Positions 1 to 5,986 of a stretch of DNA of 8,025 nucleotides are shown here, in pieces. Both the position numbers and the translations under genes were made by a program. The notes under the pieces were generated by a model, which made no database searches, was not told the DNA's origin, and saw nothing but the letters and a program-made list of their open reading frames with translations. Position 1 is the first letter of the stretch, and each line of letters begins with the position of its first letter. This DNA comes from a candidate division Hyd24-12 bacterium UBA5074 (GTDB taxonomy: Bacteria; Fermentibacterota; Fermentibacteria; Fermentibacterales; Fermentibacteraceae): the NCBI GenBank assembly GCA_002414865.1, contig DIAQ01000070.1, positions 8,005 through 16,029 of the forward strand, given 5' to 3'.

Positions 1-1251
1 GGCGCCGGAGCAGTGCTCTACAAGCAGGTCGACGCTCATACCGATGCTCGTGATGGGTGTGCGGAGCTCGTGGGCTGCCGCCATGACGAATTCGCTCTTG
101 ATCCTGTCCAGCTCCCTGGTCCGCGTGACATCGCGCAGGGCGATTACGCAGCCGGGCAGCGAAGCACCGGAGTGCTGGAGGGGGATCGCCGAGAACAGCA
201 CATAGCGCCTCGACTTGTCCCGTTCGACCTCGAGCGTCCGCTCTTCATCCGGGAGGTTCGAGGGATCTGCGCCACCGCAAACGGAACGAGCTTCCGAGAC
301 AAGCTTCTCGCTGCGGATGACCTCCGACAGGTGCAGCTTCCTGGAAGATCCTGTCCAGCTGATCCCGAGCAGGGCGATTGCGGCAGGATTCATGTCCAGA
401 ACTCGAAGCTCGGGATCGACGAGGATTATCCCATCGTCTATCCCGTTGAGGATTGCCTCGGTCTTCGACTTCTCCGAGAGCAGGCGGTCGACGTGCAATG
501 AATCGAATCTCTCGAGCTGCTCTGCCATGGAGTTGAACTCCCTGGCCAGGACTCCCAGCTCGTCACTGCCTCCCTCCGGGACTCTGCTGGTGTAATCGCC
601 GCCCGCGAGTTTCCGTGCAGCGGGGATGGTCTGATTGAGCGGACGGAGTATCCTCCCGGAAAGAAGGATGCTGAACACTATCCCGACAGCCAGTCCTAAC
701 CCGCCCACAACGAGGGTCGACCTGGAGCCATGGGCCGCAAGGCTCCCTGCTCGCTGGCTTGCTGAGTACATCGCAGCCTGGTTGATCTCGAGAAGCCTCG
801 TCAGGGCGGAATCGACGCCGAGGGCCACAGGGGTGACTCTTCCCCCAATCCTTCCCACGCCGGCGGAATCGGCGGAAGAGGCATCGAGATCACTGCACGT
901 TTCGAGATAAACCCTGTATCGTGAATCGATAGCTGTCACAGCCGAGTCCTCACCGGATACTGTGACGTTATCCTTCGCCTTCCCGAGCCAGTAGAGGAAG
1001 TCGGCTTCGGCCGAACCGAACGCCGTCGGGAGCCCAGGCGTTGACGAGGAATCAGTCAGGAGGGCTTCGTTCTGTCGATGAAGGGCGTCGCGCATCATCC
1101 ATGATGCGTCGATGCTCCTGTAGTTCTGCTTCAGTATGCTGTCCGTCGCCTTGCCGAGTGAAGCCAGCCGGACCGTTGCCCAGACCATGACGAGTGCCAT
1201 GAGGGCGAAGGCAACGCCATATCCCAGGAGCATCTTCCTGCGAAGAGTCAT
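1..1251 (-). CDS. Membrane sensor histidine kinase, KinB-like (partial, C-terminus beyond window)
   Basis: Reading the minus strand from the ATG at 1251 gives 417 uninterrupted codons to the window edge. The start is fixed by GGAGG six bases upstream. Seen in order: TM1 at about residues 8-28, an extracytoplasmic helical sensor region at about 31-178, TM2 at about 179-199, HAMP at about 198-250 (ILRPLNQTI, then DELGVLAREFNSMAEQL), a PAS domain at about 262-375 (AILNGIDDGIILVD, then ALRDVT), and the start of HisKA. The H-box is AAAHELRTPI, with H394 the predicted autophosphorylation site. The ATPase domain, expected to be roughly 180 residues, lies outside the window. The gene follows an AlgB-like regulator on the same strand, as kinB follows algB in Pseudomonas. 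By family knowledge it should phosphorylate, and possibly dephosphorylate, that regulator in response to an envelope signal. The ligand cannot be read from sequence. Histidine kinase identity is certain; the KinB-like label is moderate. Confidence 0.93.
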   Translation of the reverse strand, partial: MTLRRKMLLGYGVAFALMALVMVWATVRLASLGKATDSILKQNYRSIDASWMMRDALHRQNEALLTDSSSTPGLPTAFGSAEADFLYWLGKAKDNVTVSGEDSAVTAIDSRYRVYLETCSDLDASSADSAGVGRIGGRVTPVALGVDSALTRLLEINQAAMYSASQRAGSLAAHGSRSTLVVGGLGLAVGIVFSILLSGRILRPLNQTIPAARKLAGGDYTSRVPEGGSDELGVLAREFNSMAEQLERFDSLHVDRLLSEKSKTEAILNGIDDGIILVDPELRVLDMNPAAIALLGISWTGSSRKLHLSEVIRSEKLVSEARSVCGGADPSNLPDEERTLEVERDKSRRYVLFSAIPLQHSGASLPGCVIALRDVTRTRELDRIKSEFVMAAAHELRTPITSIGMSVDLLVEHCSGA

Positions 1252-1281
1252 CGCAAACCTCCAGCCAATGGCGATCAGAGA

Positions 1282-1297
1282 AGCAGGAAGTTTGCCA
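1282..1297 (-). promoter_or_regulatory. Candidate sigma54 (-24/-12) promoter of the kinase gene
   Basis: The minus strand reads TGGCAAACTTCCTGCT, preceded by C. Against the consensus YTGGCAC-N5-TTGCW it keeps the whole CTGGCA block, the TGCT end and the exact GG-N10-GC spacing. Its two main departures are A for the C after TGGCA and C for the first T of TTGC. Transcription would start near 1271, about 20 bases before the ATG and just ahead of the GGAGG ribosome binding site. The gene immediately upstream encodes a GAFTGA-bearing sigma54 activator, which makes the match more credible. Confidence 0.55.
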
Positions 1298-1314
1298 GTT
1301 CAGGATACGCTTGG

Positions 1315-1333
1315 TTCACATGTATCTTGTGAA
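1315..1333. promoter_or_regulatory. Inverted repeat TTCACA-N7-TGTGAA, candidate operator
   Basis: TTCACATGTATCTTGTGAA has perfect 6-bp arms around a 7-base AT-rich spacer. Its centre lies about 53 bases upstream of the start site inferred from the sigma54 motif. It could bind the neighbouring regulator or another dimeric factor. It is not the usual CRP site, because the half-sites face the opposite way (TTCACA...TGTGAA rather than TGTGA...TCACA). The binding protein is unknown. Confidence 0.4.
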
Positions 1334-1335
1334 TA

Positions 1336-1398
1336 CAGAGATCGCGGGGACCTTGCATCGTGAAATGATGGCGGCAGAGATCATTGCATTCTGAAATG
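1336..1398. repeat. Duplicated regulatory element (two copies, candidate upstream activating sequences)
   Basis: Two direct copies of the same element are visible on the plus strand. Copy 1 (1336-1367) is CAGAGATC, 9 bases, then TTGCATCGTGAAATG. Copy 2 (1375-1398) is CAGAGATC, 1 base, then TTGCATTCTGAAATG. Outside the 8-base indel, 21 of 23 positions agree. The TTGCAT parts start 31 bp apart, close to three helical turns, so they lie on about the same DNA face. Each carries a short imperfect dyad (TTGCA-N3-TGAAA). They lie roughly 80 and 115 bases upstream of the inferred sigma54 start site, the usual place for enhancer sites of NtrC-family proteins. Binding by the adjacent regulator is inferred. 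Confidence 0.5.
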
Positions 1399-1403
1399 TC
1401 GCC

Positions 1404-2768
1404 CTAGATCCCGTACGCCTTCCGGCGTCGCCAGAGCGTCGTCTCGTCTATACCCAGGATCCTGGCCGCCTCCGTCAGCGAGGCGGAGGATGCGAGGACG
1501 CGCCGGATGTGTTCCTCCTCGATGCTGGAGAGGGAGAGGTGATCGCCCAGCCGCAGTTCACTGGGCGGCGATGCCAGGCTGCCCGGGAGTGACTCCATGC
1601 CGATCGTGTCTCCTGCAGTCAGTATCACGGCGCGCTCCACTGTGTTCCTGAGCTCCCGCAGATTCCCGGGCCACCCGTACCGTTCCAGCGCCTCCAGCGC
1701 AGCAGGAGAGAAACCGGTCATCGACCTGTGGTTTATCCTGCAGAAGTGCTGGAGCATGGATTCGGCGAGCGGAGCGATGTCCTCCCTCCGCTCGCTCAGA
1801 GATGGGATGCGGATTTCGATGACATTCAGGCGGTAATAGAAGTCCTGTCTGAATGTGCCCCTTCGGACGGATTCCTCGAGATCCGCGTTGGACGCGGAGA
1901 TCAGCCTGATGTCAGCCCTTCGGGTACGTGCATCGCCCACCCGTTCGTATTCCTTCTCCTGCAGGAATCGGAGCAGTTTCGGCTGCAGCGTGAGAGGAAG
2001 GTCACCCACCTCATCCAGAAACAGGGTTCCTCCATCGGCGGCTGCAATCCTGCCTGGATTTTCACTGACCGCGCCGGTGAAGGCTCCTTTCGTATGGCCG
2101 AACAGCTCACTCTCGAGGAGCTCGGGTGGGATGGATGGACATGATACGGCGGTAAACTGCCTCGACGCCCTGGCGCTCCAGTGATGGATAGCCCTGGCAA
2201 GGACCGATTTGCCCGTGCCGCTCTCACCTCTCAGCATTACCGCTGCATCCGAACTGGCCACCTGCGCTGCCGTCTCGAGGCATTTCCGCATGGTTGCGCT
2301 GAAAGTGATGAACGAGACTTCAGGAGCCCATCGGGCGAGCTCCTCCGATAGATCCTGTATCCGTCCTTCCAGGCTACGGAGCTCGGACGCCTTGCGGATG
2401 GCAAGTCTTATCTGGCTCGGCTCGAACGGCTTGGGGATGTAGTCCGCCGCACCGAGCTTCATGGCCTGCACGGCAGTCTCCACGGATGCATAGGCTGTGA
2501 TGACGATGATCTTCATCCAGGGAGTTTCCGTGAGCAGGACCGGTATCAGGTCGAGTCCGTTCGCCGAACCCAGTCTGACATCGACAAAGGCTGCGTCGAA
2601 CGCCCTCCGCGATGCCTCCGACGCGGCGTCAGCGGCGTTGCCCACGGCGATCACCTCATGGCCGTCCTCCTCCAGGCAGTATGCCAGAGTCTTCCTGATG
2701 CCGGGTTCGTCGTCCACCACGAGCACCTGGAGACCCTTGCGGCCAGTGGATTCAGATTCCTTCGCCAT
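1404..2768 (-). CDS. NtrC-family sigma54-dependent response regulator, AlgB-like
   Basis: The protein has 454 residues, close to AlgB and NtrC in length. The receiver domain (about 12-130) has the acidic pair D19/D20, phosphoacceptor D63 in FVDVRL, T91 in VITAYAS and K113 in PKPF, so it is complete. The AAA+ domain (about 152-385) has Walker A GESGTGKS (181-188), an intact GAFTGA loop (228-233), which contacts sigma54, and Walker B GGTLFLDEVGD (246-256). A Fis-type helix-turn-helix closes the protein (SLTEAARILGIDETTLWRRR). It should remodel the sigma54 holoenzyme to open promoters, under control of the kinase encoded downstream on the same strand. The receiver (YCLEEDGHEV, NGLDL, APWM-like TPWMKI) and the end of the HTH look most like AlgB. 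The ATG at 2768 has no clear Shine-Dalgarno sequence, so the exact start is less sure than the family. Genes it controls are not known from sequence. Confidence 0.95.
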   Translation of the reverse strand: MAKESESTGRKGLQVLVVDDEPGIRKTLAYCLEEDGHEVIAVGNAADAASEASRRAFDAAFVDVRLGSANGLDLIPVLLTETPWMKIIVITAYASVETAVQAMKLGAADYIPKPFEPSQIRLAIRKASELRSLEGRIQDLSEELARWAPEVSFITFSATMRKCLETAAQVASSDAAVMLRGESGTGKSVLARAIHHWSARASRQFTAVSCPSIPPELLESELFGHTKGAFTGAVSENPGRIAAADGGTLFLDEVGDLPLTLQPKLLRFLQEKEYERVGDARTRRADIRLISASNADLEESVRRGTFRQDFYYRLNVIEIRIPSLSERREDIAPLAESMLQHFCRINHRSMTGFSPAALEALERYGWPGNLRELRNTVERAVILTAGDTIGMESLPGSLASPPSELRLGDHLSLSSIEEEHIRRVLASSASLTEAARILGIDETTLWRRRKAYGI

Positions 2769-2904
2769 GCCGGGATATTCAACAGCGCAGCTGTCCGGGG
2801 CAACTTCCGGCGAGTTCCATCAACATCCAGCCCTTCCTCCGAGCAGAGTCGGACTCCGGGTGGGGCCGGCAGTGTCGTCCCGGTGCATGGCGCGCAGGGG
2901 ACCG

Positions 2905-2934
2905 GATGCCTGGCATCTACGAAAATCAATGCCA
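2905..2934. promoter_or_regulatory. Cluster of ATGCC half-sites in the divergent intergenic region
   Basis: GATGCC-T-GGCATC (2905-2917) is a perfect 6-bp inverted repeat around one base. A third half-site, ATGCCA (2929-2934), forms a second inverted repeat with TGGCAT (2911-2916) across 12 bases. The cluster sits between the divergent regulator gene (start 2768) and propeller gene (start 2984), directly upstream of a possible -35 box. An operator is plausible, and the bound protein is unknown. Chance clustering in GC-rich DNA is possible. Confidence 0.3.
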
Positions 2935-2963
2935 TTGACCCAGATACCGCCATCTGGCAGTAT
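2935..2963 (+). promoter_or_regulatory. Weak sigma70-like promoter for the propeller gene
   Basis: TTGACC (2935-2940) and CAGTAT (2958-2963) are separated by 17 bases, with TGG just before the -10 box resembling an extended -10. The -35 matches five of six consensus bases and the -10 only three of six. The leader would be short, starting near 2970, just ahead of the GGAGG at 2973-2977. No GG-N10-GC sigma54 match was found in this intergenic region. Confidence 0.28.
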
Positions 2964-2983
2964 TGCACGAACGGAGGTGCGAC

Positions 2984-4792
2984 ATGTCCAGGATGATTCT
3001 TGCCCTTTTCGTTTTTGTTTCTGTGTCAAGTGCTTATACCGCTACGCAAACGGACTGGTCGGGCGGGCCGGGGGTCTCCGGACCGGTGTCGGAGTTCCAG
3101 AACGCCTTCTACCTCTGCTCCAACATCGAGTTCGCCGAACTGCCAGGCATCATTGGAATCGGAGCGCGACCGATCACCACCGTGATCGATGAAGCCTTCG
3201 CCGGAGTGGCCTCCGTGTGTCCCGCGGACATAGATGGGGACGGCGACGTCGATCTCGTCGGAACCTCCGTTCAAACCGGCGAGGTCTCCTGGTGGGAGCA
3301 GGTGGACGAGAACGACTCCGGATGGACCAGGCACACCATCGATTCCCTGTTCACCGGGGCGAGCGCGGTCTGGGCGGACGATGTCGACGGTGATGGGGAC
3401 ATGGATGTTCTCGGCGCCTCCAAGACCCAGTTCGGCACGATCGACATTACTCTCTGGATCAATACGGACGGCCTGGGTCAGATCTGGTCCGGCCAGGTCA
3501 TCGATGGCTCCTTCGACGGCGCGAGGTCGGTCTGCACAGGTGACATCGACGGAGACGGAGACCTGGACATCCTCGGGGCTGCCGCCTACATCGACGAGAT
3601 CGCCTGGTGGGAGAACATGGACAGCACCGCCACGGTATGGACCAAGCACATCATCGGCGACACCTTCGACGGCGCCTGGTCCGTGAGCGCGGCGGACATG
3701 GACGCGGACGGCGATCTGGATGTCATCGGCACCGCCTACTACCTCGACGCCGTCGCCCTGTGGACGAACGGCGGCGGAACCGACACCACCTGGACACGGC
3801 AGGATGTCGCCACCGGTTTCGACGGGGCCTACTGTGCCGGCGCCGCCGACATGGATGGCGATGGCATCATGGACATAGTGGGCGCTGCTGCGCTCGGTGG
3901 ACAGGTCACCTGGTGGGACAGGCGCTCCGGGAGCTGGACCGCGCACGAGATCGACGGGGCTTTCGACGGAGCGGTCTCCCTTGTTCCGGGTGACTTCGAC
4001 AGCGACGGCGACCTCGACCTTGTCGGCGCAGCAGTCTACGCCGACGAGATCAGGATGTGGGAGAACACGGATGGAAGCTGGACGCCGCAATCGATCGTCA
4101 CCGGCTTCGACGGGGCGATGTCCGTATGCTCCGCCGACATCGATGCTGACGGCGAGATCGATCCCGTGTTCGCCGCGATGGGAGCCGGACAGATCGCCTG
4201 GTGGGACAGACGCCAGAACTCGGGATACCTCGAATCGAGCGTGCTGGACACAGGGCTGGCTCCCGAATGGGATCGACTCGAGTGCATCGCAGACGTCCCC
4301 TCCGGCAGCTCGGTGCTCTTCCAGGTGAGGGCATCCCGCGATATCCTGCAGATGGGGGACTGGTCCGAGCCGATAGAAGCCCCGGCCCGCCTTTCCCAGA
4401 TCCTGGAAGCGGGAGACAACCTGTTCCAGTACCGCGTTCTCCTCGACATCTCCTCCCCGGGGGCGGAACCCACCCTGGACGAGGTCACTGTGAGCTGGTA
4501 CCAGGAGGGATTGCCTCCAGGGGAGCCTGGCGCACCCGGTGTCACGCTCCTCCCCTTCTGTCCGAATCCCGCGAGGGGGTTTGCGGTCGTCAGGCTCTCC
4601 GTCGCGGAACAGGCCCTGGTCGACATCTCCATCTTCGACATCTCCGGCAGGAGGGTGTTCGAATCGGCGGCGACAGCCCTCGATTCAGGCATCCGCCAGA
4701 TTGTCGTAGACGACCTGGCCCCGGGCATCTACATGTGCAGGATGGTCTCCGGAGGATGTTCCGGCGTCGGGAGGTTCGCCGTCGTCGAATAG
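2984..4792 (+). CDS. Secreted FG-GAP/VCBS seven-bladed beta-propeller protein with C-terminal FlgD-like/T9SS sorting domain
   Basis: The protein has 602 residues. The ATG at 2984 is preferred over an in-frame TTG at 2963 because GGAGG lies six bases upstream and the product then opens with a signal peptide (MSRMILALFVFVSVSSAYTA). Seven FG-GAP repeats begin at residues 72, 123, 177, 228, 279, 327 and 375. Each opens with F-[DAT]-G-A/V, carries a DxDxDGDxD-type calcium loop and usually ends in a WW or W strand. Seven repeats would close one propeller. Residues about 415-507 look like a beta-sandwich module. Residues about 520-602 (PNPARGF, then ISIFDISGRRV, then LAPGIYMCRM) match the FlgD-Ig/Por secretion tail found on type IX exported proteins. 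It is probably an exported or surface-anchored calcium-binding protein with an adhesion or recognition role. No catalytic residues are evident, and the ligand is unknown. It diverges from the regulator gene. Confidence 0.88.
   Translation: MSRMILALFVFVSVSSAYTATQTDWSGGPGVSGPVSEFQNAFYLCSNIEFAELPGIIGIGARPITTVIDEAFAGVASVCPADIDGDGDVDLVGTSVQTGEVSWWEQVDENDSGWTRHTIDSLFTGASAVWADDVDGDGDMDVLGASKTQFGTIDITLWINTDGLGQIWSGQVIDGSFDGARSVCTGDIDGDGDLDILGAAAYIDEIAWWENMDSTATVWTKHIIGDTFDGAWSVSAADMDADGDLDVIGTAYYLDAVALWTNGGGTDTTWTRQDVATGFDGAYCAGAADMDGDGIMDIVGAAALGGQVTWWDRRSGSWTAHEIDGAFDGAVSLVPGDFDSDGDLDLVGAAVYADEIRMWENTDGSWTPQSIVTGFDGAMSVCSADIDADGEIDPVFAAMGAGQIAWWDRRQNSGYLESSVLDTGLAPEWDRLECIADVPSGSSVLFQVRASRDILQMGDWSEPIEAPARLSQILEAGDNLFQYRVLLDISSPGAEPTLDEVTVSWYQEGLPPGEPGAPGVTLLPFCPNPARGFAVVRLSVAEQALVDISIFDISGRRVFESAATALDSGIRQIVVDDLAPGIYMCRMVSGGCSGVGRFAVVE
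3197..4219 (+). repeat. Seven in-frame FG-GAP coding repeats
   Basis: Tandem units of about 48-54 codons recur with the core F-D-G-A...DIDGDGDLDILGAA...WW. At DNA level they share GC-rich stretches such as TTCGACGG(C/G)GC and GACGGCGACCTGGAC-like loops. The units differ enough to be old duplications. The repetition also creates long spurious open frames on the other strand and in other frames. Confidence 0.85.
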
Positions 4793-4802
4793 AGCCCGGG
4801 CA

Positions 4803-4841
4803 GGCGGGACCACCAGCCTCCCCGTGTCCGCCCTTCCGGGG
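4803..4841 (+). terminator. Alternative hairpins after the propeller gene, without a U-tract
   Basis: GGCGGGAC (4803-4810) can pair with GTCCGCC (4826-4832), leaving one bulged G and a 15-base loop. Alternatively CCCCG (4820-4824) pairs with CGGGG (4837-4841). The two structures exclude each other. They start 11 bases past the stop codon, so they may stabilise or end the transcript. The lack of a T-run argues against a simple intrinsic terminator. Confidence 0.25.
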
Positions 4842-4884
4842 CACACGATCGTACGTGACCTGGCGCCAGAACCTCAGGGCTGCT

Positions 4885-4898
4885 GAATGCATGCATTC
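4885..4898. promoter_or_regulatory. Perfect 14-bp palindrome GAATGCATGCATTC
   Basis: The sequence equals its own reverse complement over 14 bases. It lies 86 bases before the methyltransferase start and 92 after the propeller stop. An uninterrupted palindrome of this length suits a dimeric DNA-binding protein better than an RNA hairpin, which would lack a loop. Its half-site TGCATTC also occurs in copy 2 of the duplicated element near the kinase (1385-1391). A common binding protein is only a speculation. Confidence 0.35.
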
Positions 4899-4983
4899 CA
4901 GCTGTTTCGCCACCCATTCGGTGTCTGCGGAACTTCAGAGCTGGTCTGCTGCCGCTTCACGGGGCAATTTCCAGGAGAAATCG

Positions 4984-5790
4984 ATGAGCAGGAATTTCGA
5001 GGCGGAGGAGACCAACAAAAGGCATTGGGATGATGTCGCGCCAGTTCATGGAAGGGCGTACAACACCGATCCCCTGTTGTCCGGTGGGCATCTCCTCGAC
5101 CCGATCCAGGTCGAGGAGCTGGGTGCGATCGCCGGGAAGAAGTTGCTGCACCTCCAGTGCCACATCGGGACCGACTCGCTCTCACTCGCGAGGCTGGGAG
5201 CGGAAGTGACGGGAGTGGACTTCTCCGGGGAGTCCCTGAAGGTGGCCAGGGAGCTTGCGAAGAGATCGGGGCTCGAGGCCAGATTCATCGAGACAGCGCT
5301 GTTCGACCTTCCCGATGTGCTGGATGAGACCTTCGACATGGTCTACACATCCCTTGGCGTTCTCAACTGGATATCCGACATCCGGCAGTGGGCACTGATA
5401 ATCTCCCGCTACCTCGAGCCCGGCGGAGTCCTGTATCTCATGGAGTCGCATCCCTTCATGCATGTGTTCGACGACGAGACAGACGGGCTGTCGGTCAGGC
5501 ACAGCTACTTCTCGGGCGGAGAGGCGATCGAGTGGCCGGGGGACTGGCCTGACTATGCCGACAGCAGCTACATCTCGAGTCACCCCACTATGGAATTCCT
5601 GTGGACCATCTCACAGATTCACAACTCGCTGGTCGATGCCGGGCTGCGCATCCAGTTCATCCACGAATTCGACTTCATGCACTGGAAGGGATTGGCGAGC
5701 ATGGAGAGATGCGAGGACGGGATGTGGAGGCTGCCGGATCCGCTCGCTCGGATTCCGCTCCTCTTCAGCCTCAAGGCCGTGAAAAAGTAG
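4984..5790 (+). CDS. Class I SAM-dependent methyltransferase, substrate unknown
   Basis: The protein has 268 residues. The start at 4984 is chosen because AGGAG lies six bases upstream; the frame stays open further upstream, but the in-frame ATG at 4891 has no ribosome binding site. A Rossmann-type fold is visible. Strand 1 and motif I are LLHLQCHIGTDSLSLARLGA (54-73), strand 2 is VTGVDFS with acidic D79 for the SAM ribose, and strand 4 is FDMVYTSLGVLNW (117-129). These are followed by LEPGGVLYLMESHP (144-157). Motif I departs from the textbook D-x-G-x-G-x-G. The HLQCHxG form recurs in a recognised group of bacterial methyltransferases, so it probably still binds SAM. The C-terminal third (YFSGGEAIEW, YADSSYISSHPTMEF) is the likely substrate part. 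Nothing nearby identifies the substrate; a small molecule is more likely than nucleic acid, as no RNA/DNA-binding domain is seen. Confidence 0.88.
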   Translation: MSRNFEAEETNKRHWDDVAPVHGRAYNTDPLLSGGHLLDPIQVEELGAIAGKKLLHLQCHIGTDSLSLARLGAEVTGVDFSGESLKVARELAKRSGLEARFIETALFDLPDVLDETFDMVYTSLGVLNWISDIRQWALIISRYLEPGGVLYLMESHPFMHVFDDETDGLSVRHSYFSGGEAIEWPGDWPDYADSSYISSHPTMEFLWTISQIHNSLVDAGLRIQFIHEFDFMHWKGLASMERCEDGMWRLPDPLARIPLLFSLKAVKK

Positions 5791-5801
5791 CATAACTGCA
5801 A

Positions 5802-5834
5802 GGCCCGGAATGCAGCCGGACAGAGGCCGTTTTA
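5802..5834 (+). terminator. Weak intrinsic terminator candidate after the methyltransferase
   Basis: CCGG (5805-5808) can pair with CCGG (5816-5819), and GGC (5802-5804) with GCC (5826-5828), across a six-base bulge. GTTTTA follows directly. The stem is short and asymmetric, so this is only a modest candidate, but it is correctly placed 11 bases after the stop codon and before a separate promoter. Confidence 0.3.
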
Positions 5835-5906
5835 CTCCGCAGGGGAGGAAGCTGGTCTGGGCACATCGCTCTTAATCATTCAGCCCGTTGATCTTGACGC
5901 AATTAG

Positions 5907-5935
5907 TGGAAATCCGGTCCCTTTTCTCCTATATT
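5907..5935 (+). promoter_or_regulatory. Sigma70-like promoter of the EF-G gene
   Basis: TGGAAA (5907-5912; four of six consensus bases) and TATATT (5930-5935; five of six) are 17 bases apart in the most AT-rich part of the intergenic region. A start near 5942 would give a leader of about 45 bases ending in GGAGG (5977-5981), five bases before the ATG. TTGACG at 5894-5899 is a better -35 word but is too far (30 bases) from TATATT. Confidence 0.5.
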
Positions 5936-5986
5936 CCAGCTTCTCGCCTCGAGGATTCGATTCAATCTGTGTGCTCGGAGGAAGAA

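Noticed and set aside
13..910. Plus-strand open frames over the kinase gene
   Set aside because: The minus strand carries an unbroken histidine kinase with TM, HAMP, PAS and H-box motifs, so these are shadow frames.
1252..1403. Terminator between the regulator and kinase genes
   Set aside because: The short ATGAT...ATCAT repeat here has only 5-bp arms and no T-run on the minus strand, so partial read-through from regulator to kinase remains possible.
2911..2926. Possible sigma54 promoter starting at TGGCAT in front of the propeller gene
   Set aside because: The TGGCA block is present, but there is no GC dinucleotide ten bases after GG, so the -12 element is missing. TGGCAGTATTGCA at 2955-2967 also fails on spacing (seven bases).
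3026..4090. Long minus-strand open frame (354 codons) opposite the propeller gene
   Set aside because: It is a by-product of the repetitive GC-rich FG-GAP codons. Its product is low-complexity, rich in G, V, D and R, without a recognisable domain, while the plus strand has a signal peptide, ribosome binding site and clear family motifs.
4201..4983. Upstream extension of the methyltransferase frame through the end of the propeller gene
   Set aside because: The frame is open by chance. The extension overlaps the sorting domain of the propeller protein, has an arginine/proline-rich translation, and the ATG at 4984 has a good AGGAG site.
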